A stretch of 64,000 nucleotides of DNA from Mycolicibacterium flavescens (GTDB lineage Bacteria; Actinomycetota; Actinomycetes; Mycobacteriales; Mycobacteriaceae): NCBI RefSeq assembly GCF_001722335.1, contig NZ_MIHA01000003.1:62001-126000 (forward strand), given 5' to 3'. The notes beneath the pieces are model-generated. The model did no database searches and had not been told where the DNA came from. It worked only from the letters and a program-made list of their open reading frames with translations. The position numbers and the translations under genes are program-made. Numbering within the stretch: position 1 is the stretch's first letter; each line of letters begins with the position of its first letter. This document shows, piece after piece, positions 33,333-42,448 of the stretch.

Positions 33333-34487
33333 ATGACCAGCACGCCCGAGATCGCCATCATCGGCGTCGGACTCCACCCCTTCGGACGGTACGAGGATCG
33401 GTCGGCGCTGGAAATGGGTGCCGTGGCGATCAGCCGGGCGTTGCGCGACGCCGGCGTCCCGTGGTCGGACGTAGGCAGCCTGTATGCGGGCAGCCTCGAG
33501 GTGGCGAACCCGGAGGCCGTGACCGGGCTGGCGGGGATGACCGGAATCCCGGCACGGGCGACGCTGAGCGGCTGCGCTACCGGCAACTCGCTGCTGACCC
33601 TGGCCGCCCGTGACGTTCAGCTCGGCGAGGCCGACATCGCCGTCGGCGTCGGGCTCGACAAGCACCCGCGCGGCGCGTTCGGAGCCGACCCGTCGGTCTC
33701 GGGATTGCCGCAGTGGTACGGCGATCAGGGCATGTTCCTCACGACGCACTACTTCGGCACCAAGATCATGCGGTACATGCACGACCACGGCATCAGCGAG
33801 GAGACACTGGCCCGCGTCGCGGCCAAGAACATGGAGAACGGCGAACTCGCGCCGCATGCCTGGCGCCGCAAGCCCATGAGTATCGACGCGATTCTGAGCT
33901 CTCCCGTTGTGAACGCGCCGCTGCGTCAGTACATGTACTGCAATCCCAACGAAGGGGCCGCCGCCGTGGTGGTGTGCCGTGCCGACAAGGCCAAGCAGTA
34001 CACCGATACCCCGATCTACCTGCGCTCGACCGCGCTTCGGAGTCGACGCGAGGGCGCCTACGAACTGCTGCGGACGTCGATCGAACTGCCGATCAGGCCC
34101 GGCACCACGGCCGAGGCCGCGCAGGCCGCCTACGAATTGGCCGGCATCGGCCCCGACGACGTCGACGTCGCACAGTTGCAGGACACCGACTCCGGGTCGG
34201 AGGTCATCCACATGGCCGAGACCGGGCTCTGCAAGGACGGTGAGCAGGAGGCACTGCTCGCCGACGGGGCCACCAAGATCGGCGGGCGGCTGCCGATCAA
34301 CACCGATGGTGGACTCATCGCCAATGGTGAACCGGTTGGGGCCTCGGGACTGCGCCAGGTCTACGAGCTCGTGCAGCAGCTGCGCGGTACCGCCGGTGAC
34401 CGCCAGGTACCCAATGATCCGCGGGTCGGGCTCGCTCAGCTGTACGGGGCGCCCGGAACCGCCGCCGTCGCCATCCTCTCCAAGTAA
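33333..34487 (+). CDS. Thiolase-like lipid-transfer protein (SCP-x type)
   Basis: 384 residues. EIAIIGVGLHPFGRYEDRS opens the domain, and SGCATGNSLLTLAARDV puts a cysteine at the nucleophile position, so thiolysis is possible, unlike the paralogue at 16345. Later YMYCNPNEGAAAVVV, LQDTDSGSEV and INTDGGLIANGEPVGASGL. ATG 33333, after GAAAGGA, was preferred to ATG 33309, which lacks a ribosome site. The P450 follows 22 bp later. Acts on a ketoacyl- or hydroxyacyl-CoA; the substrate is unknown. Confidence 0.88.
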   Translation: MTSTPEIAIIGVGLHPFGRYEDRSALEMGAVAISRALRDAGVPWSDVGSLYAGSLEVANPEAVTGLAGMTGIPARATLSGCATGNSLLTLAARDVQLGEADIAVGVGLDKHPRGAFGADPSVSGLPQWYGDQGMFLTTHYFGTKIMRYMHDHGISEETLARVAAKNMENGELAPHAWRRKPMSIDAILSSPVVNAPLRQYMYCNPNEGAAAVVVCRADKAKQYTDTPIYLRSTALRSRREGAYELLRTSIELPIRPGTTAEAAQAAYELAGIGPDDVDVAQLQDTDSGSEVIHMAETGLCKDGEQEALLADGATKIGGRLPINTDGGLIANGEPVGASGLRQVYELVQQLRGTAGDRQVPNDPRVGLAQLYGAPGTAAVAILSK

Positions 34488-34509
34488 TCGACGAAGGGGT
34501 TCACAGCAG

Positions 34510-35730
34510 ATGACCGACACTCAGGCCGACTCGCGTCCCCGCGCCGAGGTGGATCTCGACCACCACTCGGCTGAGTTTCGCGAGGATCCGCACGGCACCT
34601 TCCGCAAAATGCGCGAATCAGGTTGCCCTGTAGCTCATTCCGACCACTACGAGGGCTTCTGGGCGCTGGTCGACTACGCGTCGGTGTTCGAAGCCGCCCG
34701 CGACGACGCCCTCTTCAACTCCTTCCCGTCAGTCGGCGTGCCGGCCAGCGAGATGCCTCTACCGATCCTGCCGATCGAGTCAGACCCGCCTGAGACCCAG
34801 GAGCTGCGCGAGGTCACTCTGCGGCGGTTCTCGCCGGGTTCGGCGGAGCGGTTTCGCGAGAGCGCCATCGAGATGACCAACGAGGCCATCGACGCGTTCA
34901 TCGAGCGCGGCGAATGCGACCTCGTCGGCGAGCTCACCACACCACTACCGGCGCGACTCATCCTGCGGCTGCTGAAGTTCGACGAGTCGCGGCACATGGA
35001 TTGGGTGCGCTGGGTGCACAGCACCGTGCACGACCGCGCCCACGACCCGGAGAAGGCCGGGATCGCCGGCATGGAGATGTTCGGTGAAATCGTCAAGCAC
35101 ATGGAGGAGCGCCGGGCGGAGGGGCTGGGCGACGACCTGTTCAGCGACATCCTGCGTGGCACGCTGAACGGCAAGCCGCTCGACGACGGGCAGATCACCA
35201 TGTACACGGTGCTGATGATGCTCGGGGGCATGGACACCACCAGCGGGTTCACCGGCAACGTGCTTGCCCGCCTGTGCCGCGACACCGACCTGCGGCAGCA
35301 GTTCATCGATGATCCGGGCCTGATCAAGAAGGGCACCGACGAGCTGCTGCGGCTGTATACGCCGACCCTCGGCCTCGCGCGCACGGTGTCTCGCGACGCC
35401 GAGTTCCACGGCCAGCCACTTTGTCAGGGCGACCGCGCGATCCTGATGTGGGCCGCGGCCAACCGAGACCCGGCCGTGTTCGAGGATCCCGACAAACTGG
35501 ACCTGTCGCGCCCGAATGCCAAGAAGCAGATGGCATTCGGGGTCGGCATGCACCGCTGCCTCGGGTCCCATTACGCCAAGATGATGTTCGAGGTGATGAT
35601 GACCCAGATCCTGAAGCGACTGCCCGACTTCGAGCTAGCGGCGGAACCCGAACTCTTCGAAGACGCAGGTGAGGTGTACGCCGTGCGTAAGCTGCGGGTC
35701 AGGTTCACGCCGGGCAAGCGGTTGGGCTGA
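34510..35730 (+). CDS. Cytochrome P450
   Basis: 406 residues. I-helix MMLGGMDTTSGFTGN (AGxDTT-like with Gly for Ala), ExxR in DELLRLYTPT, and heme loop AFGVGMHRCLGSHYAK with the thiolate Cys. Overall a soluble bacterial class I P450 that needs a ferredoxin and a reductase: the 8133 ferredoxin and FprB are candidates within the window. It lies 22 bp after the thiolase gene, an arrangement like the sterol-type P450/thiolase pairs of mycobacteria. Hydroxylates an unknown hydrophobic substrate. Confidence 0.93.
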   Translation: MTDTQADSRPRAEVDLDHHSAEFREDPHGTFRKMRESGCPVAHSDHYEGFWALVDYASVFEAARDDALFNSFPSVGVPASEMPLPILPIESDPPETQELREVTLRRFSPGSAERFRESAIEMTNEAIDAFIERGECDLVGELTTPLPARLILRLLKFDESRHMDWVRWVHSTVHDRAHDPEKAGIAGMEMFGEIVKHMEERRAEGLGDDLFSDILRGTLNGKPLDDGQITMYTVLMMLGGMDTTSGFTGNVLARLCRDTDLRQQFIDDPGLIKKGTDELLRLYTPTLGLARTVSRDAEFHGQPLCQGDRAILMWAAANRDPAVFEDPDKLDLSRPNAKKQMAFGVGMHRCLGSHYAKMMFEVMMTQILKRLPDFELAAEPELFEDAGEVYAVRKLRVRFTPGKRLG

Positions 35731-35856
35731 CAACAGCGTGTCCGCGTGTTCGGCTTGACTATTCGGCTGTCGTGATCGGCAACGACGAACAGCTGAAGCT
35801 GGGGTCGCTCAATTGGTTAAATGTTTAGATTGTGTGGGCAGAACGGGAGGTGCTCA

Positions 35857-37344
35857 GTGACTGCTGGCACCATCGCCGGGCTGCTCGACGAGTGCGCCGC
35901 CGACAGGCCGCAACGTCCGCTGCTACGTGACGTAGAGGGCCACAGTTTGACGGTGTCAGACGTCGCCGCATTGACGTCGGCCGCAGCGCAATGGCTGTGG
36001 GATGCCGGTATACGGCCGGGCATGACGGTTGCCTGGCAGATGCCGGCAACCGTCAATGCGGCAATTGTGATGCTGGGTCTGGCTCGGATGCCCGTCGTCC
36101 AGGCGCCGGTGCTCCACCTCTACCGGCTACGAGAGGTCCGTTCGGCTGTGGAGGTCGCGAACGCCGACATCCTGCTGGTCGACGAGTCGACGGCGAGCGA
36201 TGCGCCGCAAATGCCGACCGTCACGGTGCCACCCGACCTCCTCGCCAGGCTCGAAACCGTGACCGCGACAGCGCACCCGGAGTTCGACGGGCCAGCCCCG
36301 ACCGACCCGCGCTGGGTGTACTTCACCTCCGGCACCACCGGTCGCCCGAAAGGCGTGCGCCACACTGACGCCACGTTGCTCAGCGCCGCCCGCGGGTACG
36401 TCTCCCACCTCGGGGTAGGCAGCCATCCGAAGGAACTCGGCACGATCGCCTTCCCCATCGCGCACGTGGGCGGCATGGTCTACCTCGCCTGCGCGCTGCT
36501 CGGCGATTTCCCTGTGCTGCTTGTCCCGAAGGTCACCGCCGAGAATCTGCCCCGGCTGATCGCGGAGCACGAGGTGACGGTCACCGGTGCCAGCACGGCG
36601 TTCTATCAGATGCTGAACACGGCCCAAATGAGTGCCCCCACAGCAGATTTGCTGATGCCCTCGCTGCGGATGCTGATCGGCGGAGGCGCCGCATGCCCGC
36701 CGGAGGTGCATCGCCAGGTGCGTGAACACCTGCGCGTGCCAGTCGTGCACGCCTACGGCATGACCGAGGCACCGATGATCTGTGTCAGCGAATTCACCGA
36801 CAGCGAAGAACAACTCGCCAACAGCGCGGGCCGTCCGATCCCTGGATCGGAGGTGCGGATCAGTGCCGGCGGCGAGATCGAACTGCGCGGCGAGAACCTG
36901 ACCCCGGGATACACCGATCGTGAGCAGTGGCAGCACGCGCGCACCGAGGACGGGTGGTTCCGCAGCGGCGACCGAGGCCACCTACGTCCCGACGGGCGCA
37001 TCGTGGTCACCGGCCGGACCAAGGACCTGATCATCCGGAAGGGTGAGAACGTCGCGCCGGACGAGCTGGAGAACGAGCTGCTGGCCCATCCCCTCGTCGA
37101 CGAGATCGCCGTGCTCGGCCAGCCCGACGAGCTGCGCGGTGAATTGGTGTGTGCGGTGGTGCGACGTTCGCCCCGCCACCGCGACGTCACCCTCGACGAG
37201 CTGTGCACATTCCTCGATGAGCGTGGACTCATGAAGCAGAAGTGGCCTGAGCGGCTCGTCGTCGTGGACGAATTCCCGCTGACGGGGCTCGGCAAGGTCG
37301 CCAAGTCCGAGTTGGCCCGTCAGATCGCAGGAGGAACCTCATGA
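35857..37344 (+). CDS. Acyl-CoA synthetase (FadD-like)
   Basis: 495 residues from GTG 35857, which has GGGAGG six bases before it; an in-frame ATG at 35821 lies in AT-rich promoter-like DNA (GGTTAAATGTTTAGATTG). Motifs: VYFTSGTTGRPKGVRH (A3), HAYGMTEAPMICVSEF (A5), GWFRSGDRGHLRPDGRIVV, RTKDLIIRKGENVAPDELE and TGLGKVAKSELA (A10). Its stop overlaps the next gene's ATG, so fadD and fadE are translationally linked. First gene of a seven-gene plus-strand run reaching 43360. Confidence 0.92.
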   Translation: MTAGTIAGLLDECAADRPQRPLLRDVEGHSLTVSDVAALTSAAAQWLWDAGIRPGMTVAWQMPATVNAAIVMLGLARMPVVQAPVLHLYRLREVRSAVEVANADILLVDESTASDAPQMPTVTVPPDLLARLETVTATAHPEFDGPAPTDPRWVYFTSGTTGRPKGVRHTDATLLSAARGYVSHLGVGSHPKELGTIAFPIAHVGGMVYLACALLGDFPVLLVPKVTAENLPRLIAEHEVTVTGASTAFYQMLNTAQMSAPTADLLMPSLRMLIGGGAACPPEVHRQVREHLRVPVVHAYGMTEAPMICVSEFTDSEEQLANSAGRPIPGSEVRISAGGEIELRGENLTPGYTDREQWQHARTEDGWFRSGDRGHLRPDGRIVVTGRTKDLIIRKGENVAPDELENELLAHPLVDEIAVLGQPDELRGELVCAVVRRSPRHRDVTLDELCTFLDERGLMKQKWPERLVVVDEFPLTGLGKVAKSELARQIAGGTS

Positions 37345-38489
37345 CGGCCTTGGCGCCCGACGAACGTCAGGAACTCGCGCAGTCTGTGCGCTCCGCCTGT
37401 GAGCGGATCGCGCCGGAGGAACGGGTCCGGGCCGTCGCCTACGGAGAGGGCGATGCCGCCTCCGGTTTCGACACCGCCCTCTGGGACGTGCTGTGCAACC
37501 AGGTCGGGGTGGCAGCCATCGCGCTGCCCGAGCACCTCGGCGGCGCCGGCTACGGCGCGTCCGCGCTGGGCGTGGTCGCCCATGAACTCGGCCGGGCACT
37601 GGCGCCGGTGCCGTTCCTCGGCTCCACGGTGCTGGCGACCGGCCTGCTACTCGACCTGGCCGACCGCTACCCCGATGCCGAGAAGCGGCTGGCGCAGCTC
37701 ATCGAAGGCCGGCGCACCGCGGCCGCAGCCCTCACCGGCGACGGCGGATTGTGGCGCCGATCCGCGGTGACGCTGCGCGCCACGCGTCGCGGCGACGACT
37801 GGAGCGTCGACGGCACCGTGCGCCACGTCTTGGGCGGCACCGCCGCCGATGACCTCGTGGTGGTCGCCGCAGCAGACGACGGCGAGCCTGCGGTGTTCCT
37901 GCTCGACCCGAAGATCGACAGCGTCGACGTGGAAGCCGAACGAGTGCTCGACGGGACCCGGCCGATGGCCACCATCACCCTGACCGGGGCGGCCGCGATG
38001 CGCCTGTCTGGCGACGGCCCCGTCGACGACCTCGTCCAGCGCAACGTCGACGTCGCGCTGGCGGTGCTGTCGGCCGAACAGGTCGGCGCCTGCGAACGGG
38101 TCCTCGAACTTGCCACCGCCTATGCCCGCACGCGCGAACAATTCGGCCGTCCCATCGGCAGCTTCCAGGCCATCAAGCACAAGTGTGCGGACATGCTCGT
38201 TGATCTGGAGTGGGCACGGTCGGCGTCGCACGCCGCGCTTCAGGCGTTCGACTCTGAGGATGCTGCGATCGCCGGCGAGGCGCAGTGGCGCGCCAGCATG
38301 GCGAAGGCGGTGTGCTCGGAATCGCTGCGAAATGCCGTGCGCGCCAATGTGCAGATCCACGGGGGCATTGGTTTCACGTGGGAAGACTCGGCGCATCTCT
38401 ATTTTCGGCGGGCCCGAACCGACGAGGTGATTTTCGGTGCACCCGCCCAACACTGGGACCGGTTAGCAAACCTGACCAAGCTCAACTGA
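37341..38489 (+). CDS. Acyl-CoA dehydrogenase, divergent (lacks the SEPGAGSD signature)
   Basis: 382 residues. C-terminal ACAD features are present: AYARTREQFGRPIGSFQAIK, KCADMLVDLEWARSA, VQIHGGIGFTWEDSAHLY, FRRARTDEVIFGA. In the middle, the usual (S/T)EPxxGSD flavin signature is absent; the text reads AAAALTGDGGLWRRSAV. Such chains often form the second subunit of mixed ACADs in actinobacteria; the partner could be the 40051 gene. ATGA overlap with fadD. Confidence 0.85.
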   Translation: MTALAPDERQELAQSVRSACERIAPEERVRAVAYGEGDAASGFDTALWDVLCNQVGVAAIALPEHLGGAGYGASALGVVAHELGRALAPVPFLGSTVLATGLLLDLADRYPDAEKRLAQLIEGRRTAAAALTGDGGLWRRSAVTLRATRRGDDWSVDGTVRHVLGGTAADDLVVVAAADDGEPAVFLLDPKIDSVDVEAERVLDGTRPMATITLTGAAAMRLSGDGPVDDLVQRNVDVALAVLSAEQVGACERVLELATAYARTREQFGRPIGSFQAIKHKCADMLVDLEWARSASHAALQAFDSEDAAIAGEAQWRASMAKAVCSESLRNAVRANVQIHGGIGFTWEDSAHLYFRRARTDEVIFGAPAQHWDRLANLTKLN

Positions 38490-38554
38490 GTTTGCCCTAG
38501 GCGCCAACTACTGAGTCTGCTTGCCCGCGTCACAGGTGGGTGATTAGACTCACA

Positions 38555-38569
38555 TTAAATAACTAAATG
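38555..38569. promoter_or_regulatory. AT-rich box with TAACTA core before amidohydrolase
   Basis: TTAAATAACTAAATG in the 125-bp gap between the ACAD stop and the amidohydrolase GTG. ATAACTA is close to the complement of ATAGTTA. Suggests an internal promoter or operator within the run. Confidence 0.4.
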
Positions 38570-38614
38570 TTTTTCTGTTTCTGCTCACAGCCCGAAGCCC
38601 CTGAGGAGGCCCCA

Positions 38615-39766
38615 GTGCCGTTGCAGCCCTGGATGGAGTTGATCTCGGTTGATGATCACCTGATCGAACATCCGAAGGTGTGGAGCGACCGGCTCCCGAC
38701 GAAGTACTTGGACGTTGGTCCGAAGATCATCGAGTGGGAGCGCCCCGATAACGGGCAGATGTGTCAGGTCTGGGAGTACGAGGGCCGGATCTACCCTTAT
38801 ATCGGGCTCAACGCGGTGGCGGGCAAGAAGCCTGAGGAGTACGGCGTCGAACCGGTGCGCTACGACGACATGATTCCCGGCTGCTATGACCCCAAGGCGC
38901 GGGTCGCCGACATGGACATCGACGGCGTGCAGGCGATGACCTGCTTCCCGTCCTTCCCGCGGTTCGCCGGTGCGGTGTTCGCTGAGGGTGAGGACAAGGA
39001 ACTGGCCCGGCTGTGTTCGGCTGCGTGGAACGACTTTCACCTCGACGAGTGGGCCGCCACGGCGCCCGACCGGTTCATCCCGGTGGCCATGTTGCCGTTC
39101 TGGGACGTCGAGGCCAGTGTGGCCGAGATCCATCGCGTCGCGGCCAAGGGCGCCAAGTGTGTGACCTTTCCCGACCTGCCCGACAAGCTGGGATTGCCGT
39201 CGGTGCATTCCGATCACTGGGATCCGCTGCTCTCGGCGATGGAGGACACCGGTCTGGTGCTGGCTCAGCACTTCGGTTCCGGTGGTTTCCCGCCGCCGAT
39301 CGCTCCGGATGCCCCGTTCGCGGTGTTCGTGACGCTGATGGGCACCATGTCGATGACCGCGTTGACCGACTGGTTGTTCAGCCACACGCTCTACCGGCAT
39401 CCCAAGCTGAAGATCGGCTTGAGTGAGGGCGGCGTCGGTTGGATTCCCTACATCTTGGAGCGCGCCGACAGTGTGTGGCGCAAGCACCGCTTCTACAACA
39501 ACGTCAACCAGGACCATCCGCCGAGCTACCTGTGGAAGAAGCACTTTCACGGTTGTTTCATCGAGGACGACTTCGGCATGGCGGTCCGCGACCACATCGG
39601 GGTCGACCAGATCACCTGGGAATGTGACTACCCGCACTCGGATTCGTACTGGCCGCAGAGCCGTGACCGGGCCGCCCAGGCGCTCAAGGACGTTCCCGAC
39701 GACGAAGCCCACAAGATCGTCGAACTCAATGCCCGCGCGTTCTACAACTTCCCGCGGGCAGCGTGA
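38615..39766 (+). CDS. Amidohydrolase-2 superfamily protein, paralogue of 10901-12103
   Basis: 383 residues from GTG 38615 (GAGGAGG five bases before); the upstream in-frame ATG 38567 gives a Cys-rich leader absent from the paralogue, which also starts MPLQ. LISVDDHLIEHPKVW, IGLNAVAGKKPEEYG, MIPGCYDPKARVADMD, LAQHFGSGGFPPP, GGVGWIPYILERAD and CDYPHSDSYWPQSR give the barrel and metal ligands. About half identical to the 10901 protein. A small helical protein follows with a 4-bp overlap, as the other copy has one divergent to it. Confidence 0.87.
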   Translation: MPLQPWMELISVDDHLIEHPKVWSDRLPTKYLDVGPKIIEWERPDNGQMCQVWEYEGRIYPYIGLNAVAGKKPEEYGVEPVRYDDMIPGCYDPKARVADMDIDGVQAMTCFPSFPRFAGAVFAEGEDKELARLCSAAWNDFHLDEWAATAPDRFIPVAMLPFWDVEASVAEIHRVAAKGAKCVTFPDLPDKLGLPSVHSDHWDPLLSAMEDTGLVLAQHFGSGGFPPPIAPDAPFAVFVTLMGTMSMTALTDWLFSHTLYRHPKLKIGLSEGGVGWIPYILERADSVWRKHRFYNNVNQDHPPSYLWKKHFHGCFIEDDFGMAVRDHIGVDQITWECDYPHSDSYWPQSRDRAAQALKDVPDDEAHKIVELNARAFYNFPRAA

Positions 39767-40023
39767 CTCCCGCCGGCGACGACGTGGAGCGGGTCGAACA
39801 GCTCGCCCGCTCGGACTGGACCGACCAGGATTTGCTCACCAAGGACGAGGCGCGCGAGCGCCTCGTCGAAGAGATCGGGCGCACCCGGGCCCGGCTCGAC
39901 GAAGTGCGGTCCGCCGCGGGCGACCATGCGTCAGCCGATACGGAACTGACGCTGCTGGAGCGCCGGCTCAACGCCATGGAGTCAGTCCGAGACGAATACA
40001 ACGACTATCGCGCGGGGAAATGA
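39763..40023 (+). CDS. Small helical protein paired with amidohydrolase (relative of 12206)
   Basis: 86 residues: DWTDQDLLTKDEARERLVEE, IGRTRARLDEVRSAAG, then TELTLLERRLNAMESVRDEY. It resembles the 12206 protein in DLLTxxEAxERLxxE and the following helix. GTG 39763 lies inside the amidohydrolase stop (GTGA), so it is made with that enzyme, most likely as a partner or stability factor. No known domain. Confidence 0.78.
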   Translation: MTPAGDDVERVEQLARSDWTDQDLLTKDEARERLVEEIGRTRARLDEVRSAAGDHASADTELTLLERRLNAMESVRDEYNDYRAGK

Positions 40024-40050
40024 TCCCAACACGTCCCGCGCCAAGGAGCA

Positions 40051-41211
40051 GTGGTGGCGGCCTCCCCTGATCTCATCGAGGACATCGACGCCCTACGCAT
40101 GAAGTTTCGTGCGTTCCTCGACAGCGCGCCCAAACCGGCCGGGTTGAGGAACTACGGACCCACGCCCACCGCGGCCGACGTCGAGCCGGGCCGTGCGTGG
40201 CACCGCTATCTGGCCGATCACGGCTACACGTGTCTGCATTGGCCGGTCGAATTCGGCGGCGCCGCAGCCACCGTGGCCTACCAGGCTGCCTTCGCCGAGG
40301 AGTGCGCCCGAGCGGGAGTGCCCCGTCAGCTGAACATTACGGGCGTAGATCTGGTCGGCCCGGTGTTGATCAAGTTCGGCACCCCAGACCAGAAGGAGCG
40401 TTACCTCGAACCGATTCGGCTCGGTGACGCCGTCTGGACACAGCTGTTCTCCGAACCGGGCGCGGGATCGGATCTGGCCGGCGTGCGGACACGAGCCGAG
40501 CGCACCGCCGACGGGTGGCGGATCGACGGCCAGAAGGTGTGGAGTTCGGCGGCGGCTTCGGCCGACTACGGGCTCCTGCTGGCCCGCACCGGCCCCGACA
40601 AGCACCGCGACTTGTCGATGTTCATTGTCCCGATGGATGCCCCGGGAGTCTCGGTGCGGCCGTTGGTCCAGATGGATGGCGAGAGCAAGTTCAACGAGGT
40701 TTTCTTCGACGGTGCCGATCTCAGCGACGATGCACTGATAGGTGAGGTCGGACAAGGCTGGGCCGTGGCGATGGTGACGTTGGGTCGCGAACGCCTGACA
40801 CTGGGCACCCAAGCCGTGGCGATGTTCCAGCTGCACGAGCGGATGGTCAACGCCGCGCGTGACCATGACCTCCTCGACCCGGTGCTGTCGCGGTCCATGA
40901 CCCGGTTGTGGACCCGGATGTGGCTCTTGCGCTACACCTGGCAACGTGCGATCGATTCAGGCGATCTCACGTCGTCTGCATTCTCCGTGCTCAAGTTGAT
41001 GACCTCGGAGACCGATCAGGACCTTGGCGACGTGGCCACCGAGGTGCTCGGCACCGACGCGTGCGTCGACCCGGCCGACTCCGGTGAGGCGGCCGATCTC
41101 GTGCACCACATGCTTGTGGGGCGGGCGCAGACGATTCTCGGTGGCACCAGCGAGATTCAGCGCAACATCCTGGGTGAGCGGGTGCTAGGGCTCCCGAAGG
41201 AGTCCCGATGA
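40051..41211 (+). CDS. Acyl-CoA dehydrogenase
   Basis: 386 residues. LADHGYTCLHWPVEFGGA near the start, the flavin signature QLFSEPGAGSDLAGVRT, GWRIDGQKVWSSAAAS, and the C-terminal ILGGTSEIQRNILGERVLG. GTG 40051 has AAGGAG 4 bp before. The core with GGTSEIQRN belongs to the larger, flavin-signature class, so it may partner the 37341 chain. Fourth enzyme gene of the run. Confidence 0.92.
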   Translation: MVAASPDLIEDIDALRMKFRAFLDSAPKPAGLRNYGPTPTAADVEPGRAWHRYLADHGYTCLHWPVEFGGAAATVAYQAAFAEECARAGVPRQLNITGVDLVGPVLIKFGTPDQKERYLEPIRLGDAVWTQLFSEPGAGSDLAGVRTRAERTADGWRIDGQKVWSSAAASADYGLLLARTGPDKHRDLSMFIVPMDAPGVSVRPLVQMDGESKFNEVFFDGADLSDDALIGEVGQGWAVAMVTLGRERLTLGTQAVAMFQLHERMVNAARDHDLLDPVLSRSMTRLWTRMWLLRYTWQRAIDSGDLTSSAFSVLKLMTSETDQDLGDVATEVLGTDACVDPADSGEAADLVHHMLVGRAQTILGGTSEIQRNILGERVLGLPKESR

Positions 41212-41239
41212 GCGCCTGCGCGAAGAGCAGATCACCACG

Positions 41240-42433
41240 GTGACAGCGCCTTTGACCGCAGCCACCCTGTCGGGTGCGCTGCGGCAGGCGGTGCGTCCGG
41301 GAACGACCGTGGCCCTCGGCGACGGCGTCGGTGCACTGTCCTGTCTCGACGACGGCTCATCGATGGGCGCGGCACTCAGCGGTGTAGCGCGCGAGGTGGG
41401 TTCGGTGCGACTCGTGCTCGGCTGGCTGCCCGGCCCGGTCGCCGGCCTCGAGGCCGACGCATTCGGCGAGGTGGCCGCCTTGATGCCCGGGTGGGGCGTC
41501 CGTGACCTACTACGAACCCCGACAGCACGTTTCATACCCACCCGACTCTCGGCCATCGGCGCTCTACTCGCCGGGGTCCCGCGGCCCGACCTGCTCATCA
41601 CGCGGGTCGTCGAACGCGGTGGCGAACTGCATTTCGCTACCGAAGTGTCCTGGCAGCGTGAACTCGTTCAGGCCGGAGTGCCGGTACTGGGGATCGTCGA
41701 CGGCGCGGCGCCGATGGCCAGCGCTCTGCGTGCGCTGGACCCCGCTCAAGTGACGGTGGTCGGGCGCAGCGCCGACGGTCCGATGCGATTGGCGCCCAAG
41801 GCGCCCGAAGCGGTGCACGACGCTCTCGCCGACTCCGTGCTGCGGTTCGTCCCGGAGGGAGCCCGGCTGCAGTACGGGCCAGGCCAACTGGGCACGGCGC
41901 TGTTGAACCGCGCAGCAGTGCCGCTGCAGATCGACACCGGGCTGCTCACCGACGCCGTCGTCGGCCTCGAACGGCGCGGACTGTTGGCCGCGATGCCGTC
42001 CGCGACGTATCTGATGGGCAGCGACGTCTTGTACGACTGGGCGGACGGCAAGCCCATCCTGCGCGGCATCGAGTACACCCATGACTTCGTCCGACTTGCC
42101 TATGGCGCACCGTTCGTCGCCGTCAACACCGCCATCGAGCTCGACCCGTACGGCCAGATCAACGTCGAAGGCTTCGGCGAGAAAGTCGTCGGCGGAATCG
42201 GTGGACACCCGGACTACTGCGCCGCAGGCGCAATGAGCCGCGGCGGGTTGTCCATCATCGCCGTGCCGTCTTCGACGAACGGCCGCTCACCCCTGGTGGA
42301 GCAACTGAGCCGTCCGGCGTCGACCCCCGCCCACGACGTCGACGTGATCGTCACCGAATCCGGTCACGCCGACCTGCGGGGCGCCGACTGGTCGCGGCGA
42401 CGGCACCTGATCACCGAATTGTTCTCGAAATGA
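41240..42433 (+). CDS. Acetyl-CoA hydrolase/transferase-family protein
   Basis: 397 residues of the class I CoA-transferase fold: VRPGTTVALGDGVGALSCL, PRPDLLITRVVERGGELHF, GTALLNRAAVPLQIDTGLLT, FVAVNTAIELDPYGQINVEG and GGIGGHPDYCAAGAMSRGG. The Glu in INVEG occupies the position that carries the CoA thioester in 4-hydroxybutyrate-type CoA-transferases. Could load CoA on a dicarboxylic intermediate. It lies 28 bp after the ACAD stop, in the same transcript. Confidence 0.85.
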   Translation: MTAPLTAATLSGALRQAVRPGTTVALGDGVGALSCLDDGSSMGAALSGVAREVGSVRLVLGWLPGPVAGLEADAFGEVAALMPGWGVRDLLRTPTARFIPTRLSAIGALLAGVPRPDLLITRVVERGGELHFATEVSWQRELVQAGVPVLGIVDGAAPMASALRALDPAQVTVVGRSADGPMRLAPKAPEAVHDALADSVLRFVPEGARLQYGPGQLGTALLNRAAVPLQIDTGLLTDAVVGLERRGLLAAMPSATYLMGSDVLYDWADGKPILRGIEYTHDFVRLAYGAPFVAVNTAIELDPYGQINVEGFGEKVVGGIGGHPDYCAAGAMSRGGLSIIAVPSSTNGRSPLVEQLSRPASTPAHDVDVIVTESGHADLRGADWSRRRHLITELFSK

Positions 42434-42448
42434 AGGAGTTAACGAGCG

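Noticed and set aside
38567..38614. N-terminal extension MFFCFCSQPEAPEEAP on the amidohydrolase
   Set aside because: It arises from AT-rich promoter DNA; GTG 38615 has a strong ribosome site and matches the MPLQ start of the paralogue.
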